A DNA stretch of 64,000 nt from assembly GCF_900111905.1 (NCBI RefSeq), contig NZ_FOKM01000001.1, positions 620,001 through 684,000 of the forward strand. The letters run 5' to 3'. Source of the stretch: Rhizobium sp. NFR07. Its GTDB lineage: Bacteria > Pseudomonadota > Alphaproteobacteria > Rhizobiales > Rhizobiaceae. This document shows, piece after piece, positions 52,056 through 60,237 of this stretch; the stretch's first letter is position 1, and the number at the start of each line of letters is the position of its first letter. The position numbers and the translations under genes were made by a program. Below the pieces are notes generated by a model that was given only the letters and a program-made list of their open reading frames with translations, made no database searches and was not told the DNA's origin.

Positions 52056-52963
52056 CCCCGCAATTCGTGATGGATGGCCTTATCGCAGGTGCGATGATCG
52101 GGCTCGGCGCGATCGGCGTCACGCTGACCTACTCGATCCTGCGCTTTGCCAATTTCGCCCATGGCGAGCTTCTCTCCTGGGGCGCCTATCTCGCCATGGC
52201 GATCAGCGGCACGATCGGCATGGTCTCGACCACGCTCCTGAAGCCGATAGCACCATTCTCTTTCGGCTGGTCGCTGCCGATCGCAACTGTTCTTGCAATA
52301 CTGCTCACCGGGCTGCTGGCGCTCGCCGTCGATGCGCTTCTGTTCGGCCGGCTAAGGCGCCGCGGTAGCGCCGTTATCATTCTCGTCATGGCGAGTTTCG
52401 GTGCGTCGTTGGCGCTGCGCAGCCTGCTTGAATTCATCTTCACCTCGAAGCCCGCTTATTTCACCAAGGCGTTGCAGATCGCGATCAAGCTTGGCGGCGG
52501 CCTGCGCGCCACGCCGGACCAGCTTCTGTCGCTTGGCATGACCCTGATCGCCGTCATCGCCGTCCACCTCCTGATGACGCGAACGAGCATCGGCCGTTCA
52601 ATGCGGGCTGTCAGCGAAAACCCTGCGCTGGCCGGCATTGCCGGCGTCGATGTGCGCAAGATGATCCGTGTCGTCTGGTTCCTTGGTGCAGCGCTTGCCT
52701 GCATCGCCGGTATCATGACCGGGCTTCTCGTGCAGATCCGGCCTTATCTCGGACACGACCTGCTTCTGCCGTTGTTTGCAGCGGCCATCCTCGGCGGCAT
52801 TGGCAGCGTGCCGGGCGCCATGCTCGCTGGCCTGATCGTCGGCCTTTCGGAAGCGCTTGCCGTGCAGCTCGTCGGCGCGGAATGGCGCGCTGCCGTCTCA
52901 TTCGTCATCCTCGTGATCGTTCTTCTCGTACGGCCGCGTGGCCTGTTCGGGAGGGCGGCATGA
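52052..52963 (+). CDS. livH: LIV-type ABC transporter permease LivH
   Basis: A 303-residue membrane protein of eight or so helices, starting in the livF stop (ATGA). LTYSILRFANFAHGELLSWGAYLA at the N-terminus and RAVSENPALAGIAGVDVRKM, the ATPase-coupling EAA-like loop, are typical of LivH. A helix pair ends in VRPRGLFGRAA. It makes the inner-membrane channel with LivM, whose start overlaps its stop. Confidence 0.93.
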   Translation: MTPQFVMDGLIAGAMIGLGAIGVTLTYSILRFANFAHGELLSWGAYLAMAISGTIGMVSTTLLKPIAPFSFGWSLPIATVLAILLTGLLALAVDALLFGRLRRRGSAVIILVMASFGASLALRSLLEFIFTSKPAYFTKALQIAIKLGGGLRATPDQLLSLGMTLIAVIAVHLLMTRTSIGRSMRAVSENPALAGIAGVDVRKMIRVVWFLGAALACIAGIMTGLLVQIRPYLGHDLLLPLFAAAILGGIGSVPGAMLAGLIVGLSEALAVQLVGAEWRAAVSFVILVIVLLVRPRGLFGRAA

Positions 52964-53925
52964 GCCTCGACCTCCTCGCCTATGGCGCCTTCTTCCTCAC
53001 CATGGCACTGACCTATGCGATCATGTGCCTCGGTCTCAACATTCAATGGGGTCAGACGGGCCTCTTCAATGTCGGCATCGCAGCCTTCGTCGCGATCGGG
53101 GCCTATGTCTCCGCGGTTTTGACGACGCCGGAAACGCCGGATCGGCTCGGTGGGTTCGACTTGCCGATCGCTGTCGGCTGGCTGGGAGCCGTGCTTGTCG
53201 CAGGTCTTGCCGCCTGGCTGGTCGGGGCGCTGACGATCCGGCTTCGCTCAGACTACCTGGCAATCGCCACATTCGGCGTCGCCGTTTCCGTCCAGCTCTG
53301 CGTTCTGAATATCCAGCCGCTTACAGGCGGCGCTTTCGGCATAGGCTTCATCCCCCGTCCCTTCGGCGGCCTCGCCGCAAGTCCGCTTGCCTTCAGCCTG
53401 GCCAATCTGGCCCTGACGGCCGTCGTTGTTCTCGGCCTTTATCTCGCGCTCGAACATCTGGCAAAAAGCCCTTGGGGGCGGGTCCTGCGGGCGATCCGCG
53501 AGGACGAGATCGCCGCCCAGGCGCTCGGCAAGCGGCCGATCCGCTTCCGCCTGCAGGCCTTTGCGATTGGTGGCGCGATCATGGGGCTGGCGGGCGCGGT
53601 TCAAGGGCATTTCATCGGCTTCATCGCGCCGGACAATTACCTGCCGATCCTGACGTTCCAGGTCTGGGCCATGCTGATCGTCGGCGGCTCGGGCAACAAT
53701 CGAGGCGCCATTCTCGGTGCTATCCTGGTCTGGGGCCTCTGGGCTCTGACCGCTGCCGCAGTCTCAGCCTTCGTGCCACCGGAGCAGCAGGCACGCGCCT
53801 CGTCGTTCCAGATCGTCGCGATCGGTGTCGGCCTGTGCCTCATCCTGCTTCTGCGTCCCCGCGGCATTATCGGCGAAGGCCGGTCGCCAATTGCCGGACG
53901 CATCAAACCGAAATCCGAGGAGTGA
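52960..53925 (+). CDS. livM: LIV-type ABC transporter permease LivM
   Basis: A 321-residue membrane protein from ATG 52960 in the livH stop (ATGA). LGLNIQWGQTGLFNVGIAAFVAIGAY, RLRSDYLAIATFGVA and the coupling loop RAIREDEIAAQALGKRPIRFRL identify LivM. It ends in a Lys/Pro-rich tail after LLRPRGIIGEGRSP. The aldo/keto reductase-RidA gene starts four bases beyond its stop. Confidence 0.93.
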   Translation: MSLDLLAYGAFFLTMALTYAIMCLGLNIQWGQTGLFNVGIAAFVAIGAYVSAVLTTPETPDRLGGFDLPIAVGWLGAVLVAGLAAWLVGALTIRLRSDYLAIATFGVAVSVQLCVLNIQPLTGGAFGIGFIPRPFGGLAASPLAFSLANLALTAVVVLGLYLALEHLAKSPWGRVLRAIREDEIAAQALGKRPIRFRLQAFAIGGAIMGLAGAVQGHFIGFIAPDNYLPILTFQVWAMLIVGGSGNNRGAILGAILVWGLWALTAAAVSAFVPPEQQARASSFQIVAIGVGLCLILLLRPRGIIGEGRSPIAGRIKPKSEE

Positions 53926-53929
53926 TCTC

Positions 53930-55393
53930 ATGAGCCAGTCCCCCGAACGTATCTCGATTGCCGGCGGCCTGTCGATCAGCCGCCTGGTCTGCGGCTTGTG
54001 GCAGGTGGCCGATATCGAGAAGAACGGTACGGTGATAGATCCGGAGACCGGCGCCGATGCATTGCAGGCCTATGCTGAAGCGGGATTTGATACGTTCGAC
54101 ATGGCCGACCACTACGGTTCGGCGGAACTGATCACCGGCCGACTTCTCTCCCGTTATTCGGACGCTCCGAAGCGTCCGGTCGCCTTCACCAAATGGTGCC
54201 CGGAACCGGGGCCGATGACCCGCGAGGTGGTACGCCGTGGCGTCGAGGAGCGTCTGCGGCGGCTTGATGTCGATCGGATCGACCTGCTGCAGTTCCATTG
54301 GTGGAGCTTCGAACATCCCGCATGGCTGGACGCCCTGCACGAGATGCAGCGCATGAAGGAAGAGGGCCTGATTTCGGCGCTCGGCCTCACCAATTTCGAT
54401 GCCGCACATCTCGCCGTAGCGCTTTCCGACGGTATCGAGATTGCCACCAACCAGGTCTCGTTCTCGCTGGTCGACCGGCGTGCATCCGGCCAGCTCTCCG
54501 ATCTTTGCGACAGGAGCGGCGTCAAGCTTCTCGCCTACGGCACGCTTTGCGGCGGTTTTCTTTCGGAAAGATGGGTCGGCAAACCCGAACCGACCGAGAT
54601 TACTGACTGGAGCCGCTCGAAATACAAGCGGTTCATTGATACCGCTGGCGGTTGGGACGCCTTTCAGGGCATTCTTCTCGCCGCGAGCGCAATCGCCCGG
54701 AAACACGGGGTCTCCGTCTCGAATGTCGCCAGCCGCTGGATACTTGAACACAGGTCTGTTGCAGCCACAATCATCGGCGCGCGGCTTGGAGAAAACGAAC
54801 ATCGCAACGACAACCTCAAGGTCTTCTCGTTCAGGCTCGACGACGAGGACAGGCGAGCGCTCGCCACCGCCTTTGCGGATACGACGCCGATCCCGGGTGA
54901 TTGCGGCGACGAATATCGCAAGCCGCCCTTTCTCACCGCCTCCGGCGACCTCAGCCACCATCTCGACGCGATCCCGTCCATCTACACACCCGAAGCCGTC
55001 CCCGGCCGGCCGGGCCGGCTTCGGGTGTCTTCCGGCAGCATATGGGAATCGATCGCAGGCTATAGTCGCGCCGTGAGGATCGGCGACCGGATCCTCGTAT
55101 CGGGCACGACAGCCACCCATTCCTCTGACCGCTGTGTCGCGCCGGGCGATCCGGGCGCGCAGGCGACCTATATTCTCGATAAGATCGCCGCATCGATCTC
55201 CGCGCTCGGCGGGAGCATGGAGGATGTTGTGCGGACGCGGGTCTATCTGCGGGACGCCGACCAGTGGGAACCGGTTTCGCGCGCGCATGGTCGAGCATTT
55301 TCAGCCGTCTTGCCGGCCAATACTCTGATCGAAGCCGGCAATCTGGTCGGTAATTACGAGGTCGAGATCGAGGCTGAGGCGATCTGCTCCTGA
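53930..55393 (+). CDS. Aldo/keto reductase fused to RidA (YjgF) domain
   Basis: A 487-residue two-domain protein from ATG 53930, with CGAGGAGTG upstream. Residues 1-345 are an aldo/keto reductase with the tetrad Asp/Tyr in TFDMADHYGS, Lys in AFTKWCPE and His in LQFHWWSFE, and a nucleotide-binding AATIIGARLGENEHRNDNL. Residues about 365-487 are a RidA domain: YSRAVRIGDRILVSGTTATH, GAQATYILDKIAASISALGGSMEDVVRTRVYL and EVEIEAEAICS. The deaminase Arg of RidA (PARS) is replaced (PANT), so classical imine hydrolysis is doubtful. It ends the livGFHM operon. The fusion suggests the reductase product or substrate is an imine/enamine or keto compound handled by the second domain (inference). Confidence 0.9.
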   Translation: MSQSPERISIAGGLSISRLVCGLWQVADIEKNGTVIDPETGADALQAYAEAGFDTFDMADHYGSAELITGRLLSRYSDAPKRPVAFTKWCPEPGPMTREVVRRGVEERLRRLDVDRIDLLQFHWWSFEHPAWLDALHEMQRMKEEGLISALGLTNFDAAHLAVALSDGIEIATNQVSFSLVDRRASGQLSDLCDRSGVKLLAYGTLCGGFLSERWVGKPEPTEITDWSRSKYKRFIDTAGGWDAFQGILLAASAIARKHGVSVSNVASRWILEHRSVAATIIGARLGENEHRNDNLKVFSFRLDDEDRRALATAFADTTPIPGDCGDEYRKPPFLTASGDLSHHLDAIPSIYTPEAVPGRPGRLRVSSGSIWESIAGYSRAVRIGDRILVSGTTATHSSDRCVAPGDPGAQATYILDKIAASISALGGSMEDVVRTRVYLRDADQWEPVSRAHGRAFSAVLPANTLIEAGNLVGNYEVEIEAEAICS

Positions 55394-55417
55394 CGAAACG
55401 GGCCAGAAATACTCAAG

Positions 55418-55444
55418 GCGACCGGAATCCGAGACTTCGGTCGC
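55418..55444. terminator. Weak hairpin between convergent operons
   Basis: GCGACCG (55418-55424) pairs with CGGTCGC (55438-55444) across a 13-base loop, in the 111-base gap between two convergent operons. No T-run follows on either strand, so it is a weak candidate. Confidence 0.3.
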
Positions 55445-55504
55445 GTTATCTGCCCACTCCCACACATTAACGCCCGCGACCTAGCGAAGACGCAAGCTTG
55501 CCGC

Positions 55505-57370
55505 TCAAAGAAGCGCAGTCGAAAGAAGCGGAAAGACGGCGATTAGCGCAAGGCCGATCAGTAGCGCGCCAATGTACGGCCAGATCGCTTTCATCGCATC
55601 GTCCGGGGGCACGCCGCCTATCTTGCAGGCGATATAGAAACCGATCCCGATCGGCGGCGCGATCAGGCCGACATTCATCGCCGTCACCACCACCATCGAG
55701 TAATGCACGTCGTTGATGCCGAGCGTTTTTGCGATTGGGAACATGATGGGCGCCATCAGGACTATCGCAGGCAAGCCTTCAAGGACGCAACCGAGCACCA
55801 TGAAGATCAACACCGTCACACCCATGAAAGTCAGCCAGCCGCCCGGAAGATCCGTAACGGCTTGGGCCAGCTTAAAAGCAAAGCCTGTCTGTGTCAGCGT
55901 CCAGGCCATGGCCGAGGCGCAACCGAGGATGATGAGGATGGCGCCGGAAAGGGCAGCCGTCTCGACCAGCATACCGTAGAGCCTCTTCAGGCTGATGCCG
56001 CCATAAAGCGTTGCGCCGATGATCAGTGCGTAGAGCACAGCGATCGTGGATACCTCGGTCGCTGTCGCCACGCCGCCGCCGACGGCGCTGCGGATCAGGA
56101 AGGGAAGAAGCAGCGCCGGTGCCGCGATGACGACTGCCTTCCACACCGTCTTGAGCGAGGCGCGACGGACACCCTCCATGGATTCATGTCGCGACTTCCA
56201 GCGGGCGAGGACGGCCAGAACCAGAAGCAGCACCATGGCGATGGCGAATCCGGAAGTGAAGAGGCCGGCGATCGACACGCCCGCCGTCGAACCGAGCACG
56301 ATCAGCACGATCGAGGGCGGGACGGTTTCGGCCATGGCGGCACCGGTGGCGAGAAGCGCGATCATTTCCGGCGGCTTGTGCCCACGGCGTTTCATTTCCG
56401 GAAAGAGCGCCGGTGCAACCGTCGCCATATCTGAAACCTTGGATCCCGAAATCCCGGAGACAAGGAACATCGAGCCGAGCAATACATAGGACATGCCGGC
56501 CCTCACATGGCCGAGCAACGAAGCGAGCACCTCTACAATCGCCTTGCCCATCCCGGTCGCGTCAAGAACGCAGCCAAGCAGGACGAAGATCGGAACCGAC
56601 AAAAGGATGATGCTCGACATACCTTCGTCCATGCGCCCGATGATGACGAAGGTCGGCATGGAGGTGGTGAAGGTCAGAAACGAAAGGGCACCGAGGCCGA
56701 AGCAGAATGCGATCGGCACGCCCATCGCAAGAAGCAAGCCGACGCCGAAGACCAGAAAGAGCACGATATTCCAGTTGCCCAGAAAGGAGAACGCGGGTTC
56801 GAGCGCAAAGAGTAATCCGCCCACCGCCCCGACCAGGGCGGCCGCCGCAAGCAGCATCCGAACGCTGCCGATCCGCACGCCGTGCGTGATGACGATTGCC
56901 AACATGAGGCCGAGTCCGACCGGCAGGGCCGATGCGCGAAAACTCATCGGGATCAGCAGAGACGCGGAGGTGACGTAGCTCTCCTCCATCGCGTAATCCA
57001 CTGCCGGGTAAAGAAGGCTGCCCAGGAAAACCGCGGTCAGAAGGAGCCCGACGGTTGCCACGAATGCCTGCTTGCGTTCGCCGAGCAGGTGAAGAAAGAC
57101 AGTCAGGCGCAGATGTTCATGCCGATCGATGGCGATTGCCGCACCCAGCATGGCAAGCCAGAGAAACGCAAAGGAAGCGGTCTCGTCCACCCAGATGATC
57201 GGCGAGGAAAAGAGGTAACGCGCCGCGACGCCGATCAGCAGGATGACGATGATAAAGGCTAGCAAGCTCGCACAGATCACCTCGACCGGACGCATCCAGC
57301 GTGAACCTGGCATCACCTGCTGCATTTCCATTGCCGGCAGATCGTCCACTATTTCGGAACTCATGGCCAT
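55505..57370 (-). CDS. TRAP transporter fused DctQ-DctM permease
   Basis: A 621-residue membrane protein from ATG 57370 (MAMSSEIVDD), with GGAGGAG upstream. Residues about 30-165 are the small DctQ part (VEVICASLLAFIIVILLIGVAARY, IIWVDETASFAFLWLAMLGAAIA), residues about 190-621 the large DctM part (MGVPIAFCFGLGALSFL, VPIFVLLGCVLDATGMGKAI, GISGSKVSDMATVAPALFPEM, GLIAPPIGIGFYIACKIGGV). Natural QM fusions are known. With the DctP protein across the LacI gene it makes a sodium-driven carboxylate uptake system, likely for the sugar acid metabolised by the RuBisCO-like protein operon. It follows lacI by 76 bases. Confidence 0.93.
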   Translation of the reverse strand: MAMSSEIVDDLPAMEMQQVMPGSRWMRPVEVICASLLAFIIVILLIGVAARYLFSSPIIWVDETASFAFLWLAMLGAAIAIDRHEHLRLTVFLHLLGERKQAFVATVGLLLTAVFLGSLLYPAVDYAMEESYVTSASLLIPMSFRASALPVGLGLMLAIVITHGVRIGSVRMLLAAAALVGAVGGLLFALEPAFSFLGNWNIVLFLVFGVGLLLAMGVPIAFCFGLGALSFLTFTTSMPTFVIIGRMDEGMSSIILLSVPIFVLLGCVLDATGMGKAIVEVLASLLGHVRAGMSYVLLGSMFLVSGISGSKVSDMATVAPALFPEMKRRGHKPPEMIALLATGAAMAETVPPSIVLIVLGSTAGVSIAGLFTSGFAIAMVLLLVLAVLARWKSRHESMEGVRRASLKTVWKAVVIAAPALLLPFLIRSAVGGGVATATEVSTIAVLYALIIGATLYGGISLKRLYGMLVETAALSGAILIILGCASAMAWTLTQTGFAFKLAQAVTDLPGGWLTFMGVTVLIFMVLGCVLEGLPAIVLMAPIMFPIAKTLGINDVHYSMVVVTAMNVGLIAPPIGIGFYIACKIGGVPPDDAMKAIWPYIGALLIGLALIAVFPLLSTALL

Positions 57371-57446
57371 TTGTCTCCTCCTCATGGCAGCCTCCTCGCC
57401 GCCACCGCCTCCTCCAGGCGCAGATCAAGATTTCATATTTCAAGCC

Positions 57447-58505
57447 TTACGGCAGGTTCTCCCGGAAGATCACCTCGCTTCGCAGCGGCTCGACATCCTC
57501 TTCCGCCGGCCGACCATCGCGCAGGTTGGCGAAGACGCGGATGGCCCGGCCAATCGTATCCTGCGGGTTCTGGGTGATGACGGCATCCATCGTGCCGTCG
57601 ATTAGGAAAGCCCGCGTATCCGGCGTCAGGCCATGACCGATGAAGATCACCGACTGTTCGCGCCTCGCATCCTTGATTGCCTTGCCGATACCGCTTGCAC
57701 CACCGCCGATATTGTAGATGCCGGCGAGATCAGGGTGCTGACTGAGCAGCATGCGCATCTGGCGAAAATTGAGCGCTTCGTCGTCCTGGCCTTCGCGGAT
57801 GCCGACGACCTCGATATGCGGATGGCCTTCCTGCAGCACATGGAGAAAGCCCATCTCGCGTTCCTCATGGGCCCGATAGCTGAGACTGCCGGCGATCATC
57901 GCAACCTTGGCTGGCGCCTTGCCGACGAAGCGGGCGATCAGGTCCCCGGCGAGCCGGCCGATCGAGCGATTGTCGAGGCCGAGATAGGCAGAGCGTTGCG
58001 CATTGGCGATGTCGGATATCAGCGTCACGGTCGGCACGCCACGCTCGGCCAGTTTGTTGACAGCCTCGCGCACGGTCGGATGTTCGAGCGCCATGAAGGC
58101 AATGCCGTCCGCCGACCTTCCGTGACGTAGAAGCGCCGCAGCCAGAGCCTCCGGGTTAAAGCTCTTGATGTATTCGACGCTCGGCTTGATGCCGTTCCTC
58201 TGGAAAAGTGCGGTCTGCTCGATCACCAGCCTGCCAAGATGCGCCAGGTACCGGTTGGTGCCGGCCGGCAGAAGAAACGATATTTGCAAGGGCGCAGCCT
58301 CAATGCCCGTGCCGATGCTGTCCGCATCGACATAGCCGATATCGGCTGCCGCCTTCATCACGCGATGCACCGTCGGCACGCGCACCCCCTGCCGGCCGTT
58401 CAGGACGCGGTCAACGGTCGCGGTCGATACCCCGGCCTGGCGCGCGACGTCGACGATTGTCGGCCGACGGCTGATTTCGGATGGCTCAATACCTTCCTGC
58501 AGCAT
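57447..58505 (-). CDS. LacI family regulator
   Basis: A 352-residue protein from ATG 58505 (MLQEGIEPSE); GTG 58514 is an alternative. The N-terminal helix-turn-helix and hinge (PTIVDVARQAGVSTATVDRVLNGRQGVR, about 14-42) and a periplasmic-binding-like effector domain (about 70-340; GIFNIGGGASGIGKAI-type segment, FIGHGLTPDTRAFL). It sits between the TRAP permease, co-oriented, and the divergent DctP-VOC-RLP-kinase operon and should repress both arms. The effector is probably the transported sugar acid or an intermediate. Confidence 0.92.
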   Translation of the reverse strand: MLQEGIEPSEISRRPTIVDVARQAGVSTATVDRVLNGRQGVRVPTVHRVMKAAADIGYVDADSIGTGIEAAPLQISFLLPAGTNRYLAHLGRLVIEQTALFQRNGIKPSVEYIKSFNPEALAAALLRHGRSADGIAFMALEHPTVREAVNKLAERGVPTVTLISDIANAQRSAYLGLDNRSIGRLAGDLIARFVGKAPAKVAMIAGSLSYRAHEEREMGFLHVLQEGHPHIEVVGIREGQDDEALNFRQMRMLLSQHPDLAGIYNIGGGASGIGKAIKDARREQSVIFIGHGLTPDTRAFLIDGTMDAVITQNPQDTIGRAIRVFANLRDGRPAEEDVEPLRSEVIFRENLP

Positions 58506-58510
58506 CGCAA

Positions 58511-58561
58511 TCACATCATTTTACATCATAAATCATGTTTGACTTCATCATTCATATGATC
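58511..58561. promoter_or_regulatory. Repeated ATCAT elements in the LacI/DctP divergent region
   Basis: ACATCAT at 58513 and 58523 (10 bases apart), AATCATG and the inverted ATCAT-TCAT-ATGAT near 58547-58560 fill this AT-rich stretch. One of these is probably the LacI operator and promoter site. Confidence 0.4.
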
Positions 58562-58604
58562 GAATTTCTGACTTGGGAAGAGGATTTTCTTGGGAGGGAA
58601 AATG

Positions 58605-59627
58605 ATGGTCACTCATTTCAATCGCAGAAGCCTGTTGAAAGGCATTGCCGCAGCTCCAATCGCAGGTGCGGCATTCTCGATTCCGCGCCTTGCAGGCGCT
58701 GCCGAGATCCAGCTGCGCTATGGCAACAATCTGCCGCTCAGCCATCCGCTGAATGTCCGTGCCAAGGAGGCTGCGGATCGGATCGCCAGGGAGACCGACG
58801 GCAAGGTCGAGATGCTGATCTTTCCGGCCAACCAGCTCGGCGGCGATACCGATATGTTGTCGCAGGTTCGCGGTGGCGCACTCACCTTCTTCACGCCGTC
58901 CTCGCTGGTCATCGCGACACTAGTCCCGACCGCAGCACTGAACGCGGTCGGCTTCGCCTTCAACGGTTACGAGCAGGTGTGGAAGGCAATGGACGGGCCG
59001 GTCGGCAAGCTGGTTCGCCAGAAGATCGAGGGCTCGCGCCTCTACGCGCTGGAAACCATGTGGGACAACGGCTTTCGTCAAACGACGACGAGCGGCGTTC
59101 CCATCACCACCGCCGACGGCATGAAGGGACTGAAGATCCGCGTCCCGGTCAGCCCGCTGTCGATCGACATGTTCTCCGCACTCGGCGCATCGCCGACCAG
59201 CCTGCAGTTCTCCGAAGTCTATTCGGCACTGCAGACGAAGGTGGTTGACGCGCAGGAAAACCCGCTGCCGATCATCCAGGTCGCCAAGCTCTACGAAGTG
59301 CAGGAGAACTGCGCGCTTTCGAACCATATCTGGGACGGCTACTGGTTCATTGCCAACGGCCGCCAGTGGTCGGATCTCAAGGACGACCTCAAGACTATCG
59401 TCGCAGGAGCCCTGAATGAGGCGGGCCTGAAGCAGCGCCAGGACATTGCCTCGCTGAATGCCGGGGTTCAGGCCGATCTCGAAAAGGCCGGGATGACCTT
59501 CAACAAGGTCGATACGGAAAGCTTCCGCGCCAAACTGAGACAAGGCGGCTTCTATGCCAAGTGGAGCAAGGAATTCGGTGACGAAGCCTGGGGCGCGCTT
59601 GAAAGCGTCGTAGGGTCGCTCGCCTGA
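58605..59627 (+). CDS. TRAP transporter substrate-binding protein DctP
   Basis: A 340-residue protein from ATG 58605 (MVTHFNRRSL), seven bases behind GGGAGG; ATG 58602 is close by. A twin-arginine signal (NRRSLLKGIAAAPIAGAAF, cleavage near AGAAE) suggests Tat export. The TRAP binding-protein fold has LRYGNNLPLSHPLNVRAKE, EMLIFPANQLGGDTDMLSQV, GMKGLKIRVPVSPLSIDMF (carboxylate-binding Arg) and LQTKVVDAQENPLP. First gene of the rightward operon, 70 bases before the VOC gene. The ligand is presumably a sugar acid. Confidence 0.93.
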   Translation: MVTHFNRRSLLKGIAAAPIAGAAFSIPRLAGAAEIQLRYGNNLPLSHPLNVRAKEAADRIARETDGKVEMLIFPANQLGGDTDMLSQVRGGALTFFTPSSLVIATLVPTAALNAVGFAFNGYEQVWKAMDGPVGKLVRQKIEGSRLYALETMWDNGFRQTTTSGVPITTADGMKGLKIRVPVSPLSIDMFSALGASPTSLQFSEVYSALQTKVVDAQENPLPIIQVAKLYEVQENCALSNHIWDGYWFIANGRQWSDLKDDLKTIVAGALNEAGLKQRQDIASLNAGVQADLEKAGMTFNKVDTESFRAKLRQGGFYAKWSKEFGDEAWGALESVVGSLA

Positions 59628-59697
59628 GCCTAACTGGCGGCGAGGTCGCGCTCGCCGCCCATCAAAATCCATCAATAAGTCGGGCGCAGAACATCAG

Positions 59698-60237
59698 ATG
59701 AGCCGTTTTTTCGGGAAAATTCGCCAAGCGGGTTATGTCGTCGATGATATCGAGGCGGCAATGGACTACTGGACCAGCACGCTCGGCGTCGGTCCCTTTT
59801 TCTACAAGGAGCGGGTACCGATCGAGAACTATCGGTATCGTGGAGAGCGATACGAGCCGCACAATTCCGTCGCGCTTGCCAATTCCGGCGAATTGCAGGT
59901 CGAGCTGATCCAGACCCGCAACGACGTGCCCTCCATGTACAAGGACTTCCGCGATGCCGGCCATCTCGGCTTGCAGCACGTCGCCTACTGGACCGATACG
60001 TTCGATGCCGATCTTGATCGGCTGACGAGGGATGGCTTCAAGGTGGTGATGGAGGGCGAAGTCGGTGAGAACGGCCGCTTCGTCTATTTCGACACCCACT
60101 ATCATCCGGGCACAGTCATCGAACTCTCCGAAGTCGCCGGTCCGAAAGGTCGCATGTTCGATGCGATCCGCAAGGCATCGGAAGACTGGACCGGCAACGA
60201 GCCGGTGCGCCCCTTCCCCGATCTCTCCAAGATTTGA
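59698..60237 (+). CDS. VOC family protein (Glyoxalase_4 type), coupled to RuBisCO-like protein
   Basis: A 179-residue single protein of two VOC half-modules from ATG 59698. IRQAGYVVDDIEAAMDYWTSTLGVGPFF, ELQVELIQTRND, GLQHVAYWTDTFDADL and GTVIELSEV carry the likely metal ligands (Glu 68 area, His in LQHVAY, Glu in IELSEV). The type resembles methylmalonyl-CoA epimerase-like Glyoxalase_4 proteins, which catalyse proton shifts next to a carbonyl. Its stop lies inside the TTG start region of the RuBisCO-like protein gene (four-base overlap), so it probably acts on the same intermediate, perhaps as isomerase or epimerase. That role is inference. Confidence 0.85.
   Translation: MSRFFGKIRQAGYVVDDIEAAMDYWTSTLGVGPFFYKERVPIENYRYRGERYEPHNSVALANSGELQVELIQTRNDVPSMYKDFRDAGHLGLQHVAYWTDTFDADLDRLTRDGFKVVMEGEVGENGRFVYFDTHYHPGTVIELSEVAGPKGRMFDAIRKASEDWTGNEPVRPFPDLSKI

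Noticed and set aside
46928..53925. Calling the LIV system a leucine/isoleucine/valine transporter
   Set aside because: The family transports many ligands. The operon's reductases and regulator do not fit branched-chain amino-acid use, so I left the substrate open.
53903..55288. A 461-codon minus-strand frame opposite the aldo/keto reductase-RidA fusion
   Set aside because: The plus frame has two intact domains and catalytic motifs. The minus frame has none and no start signal.
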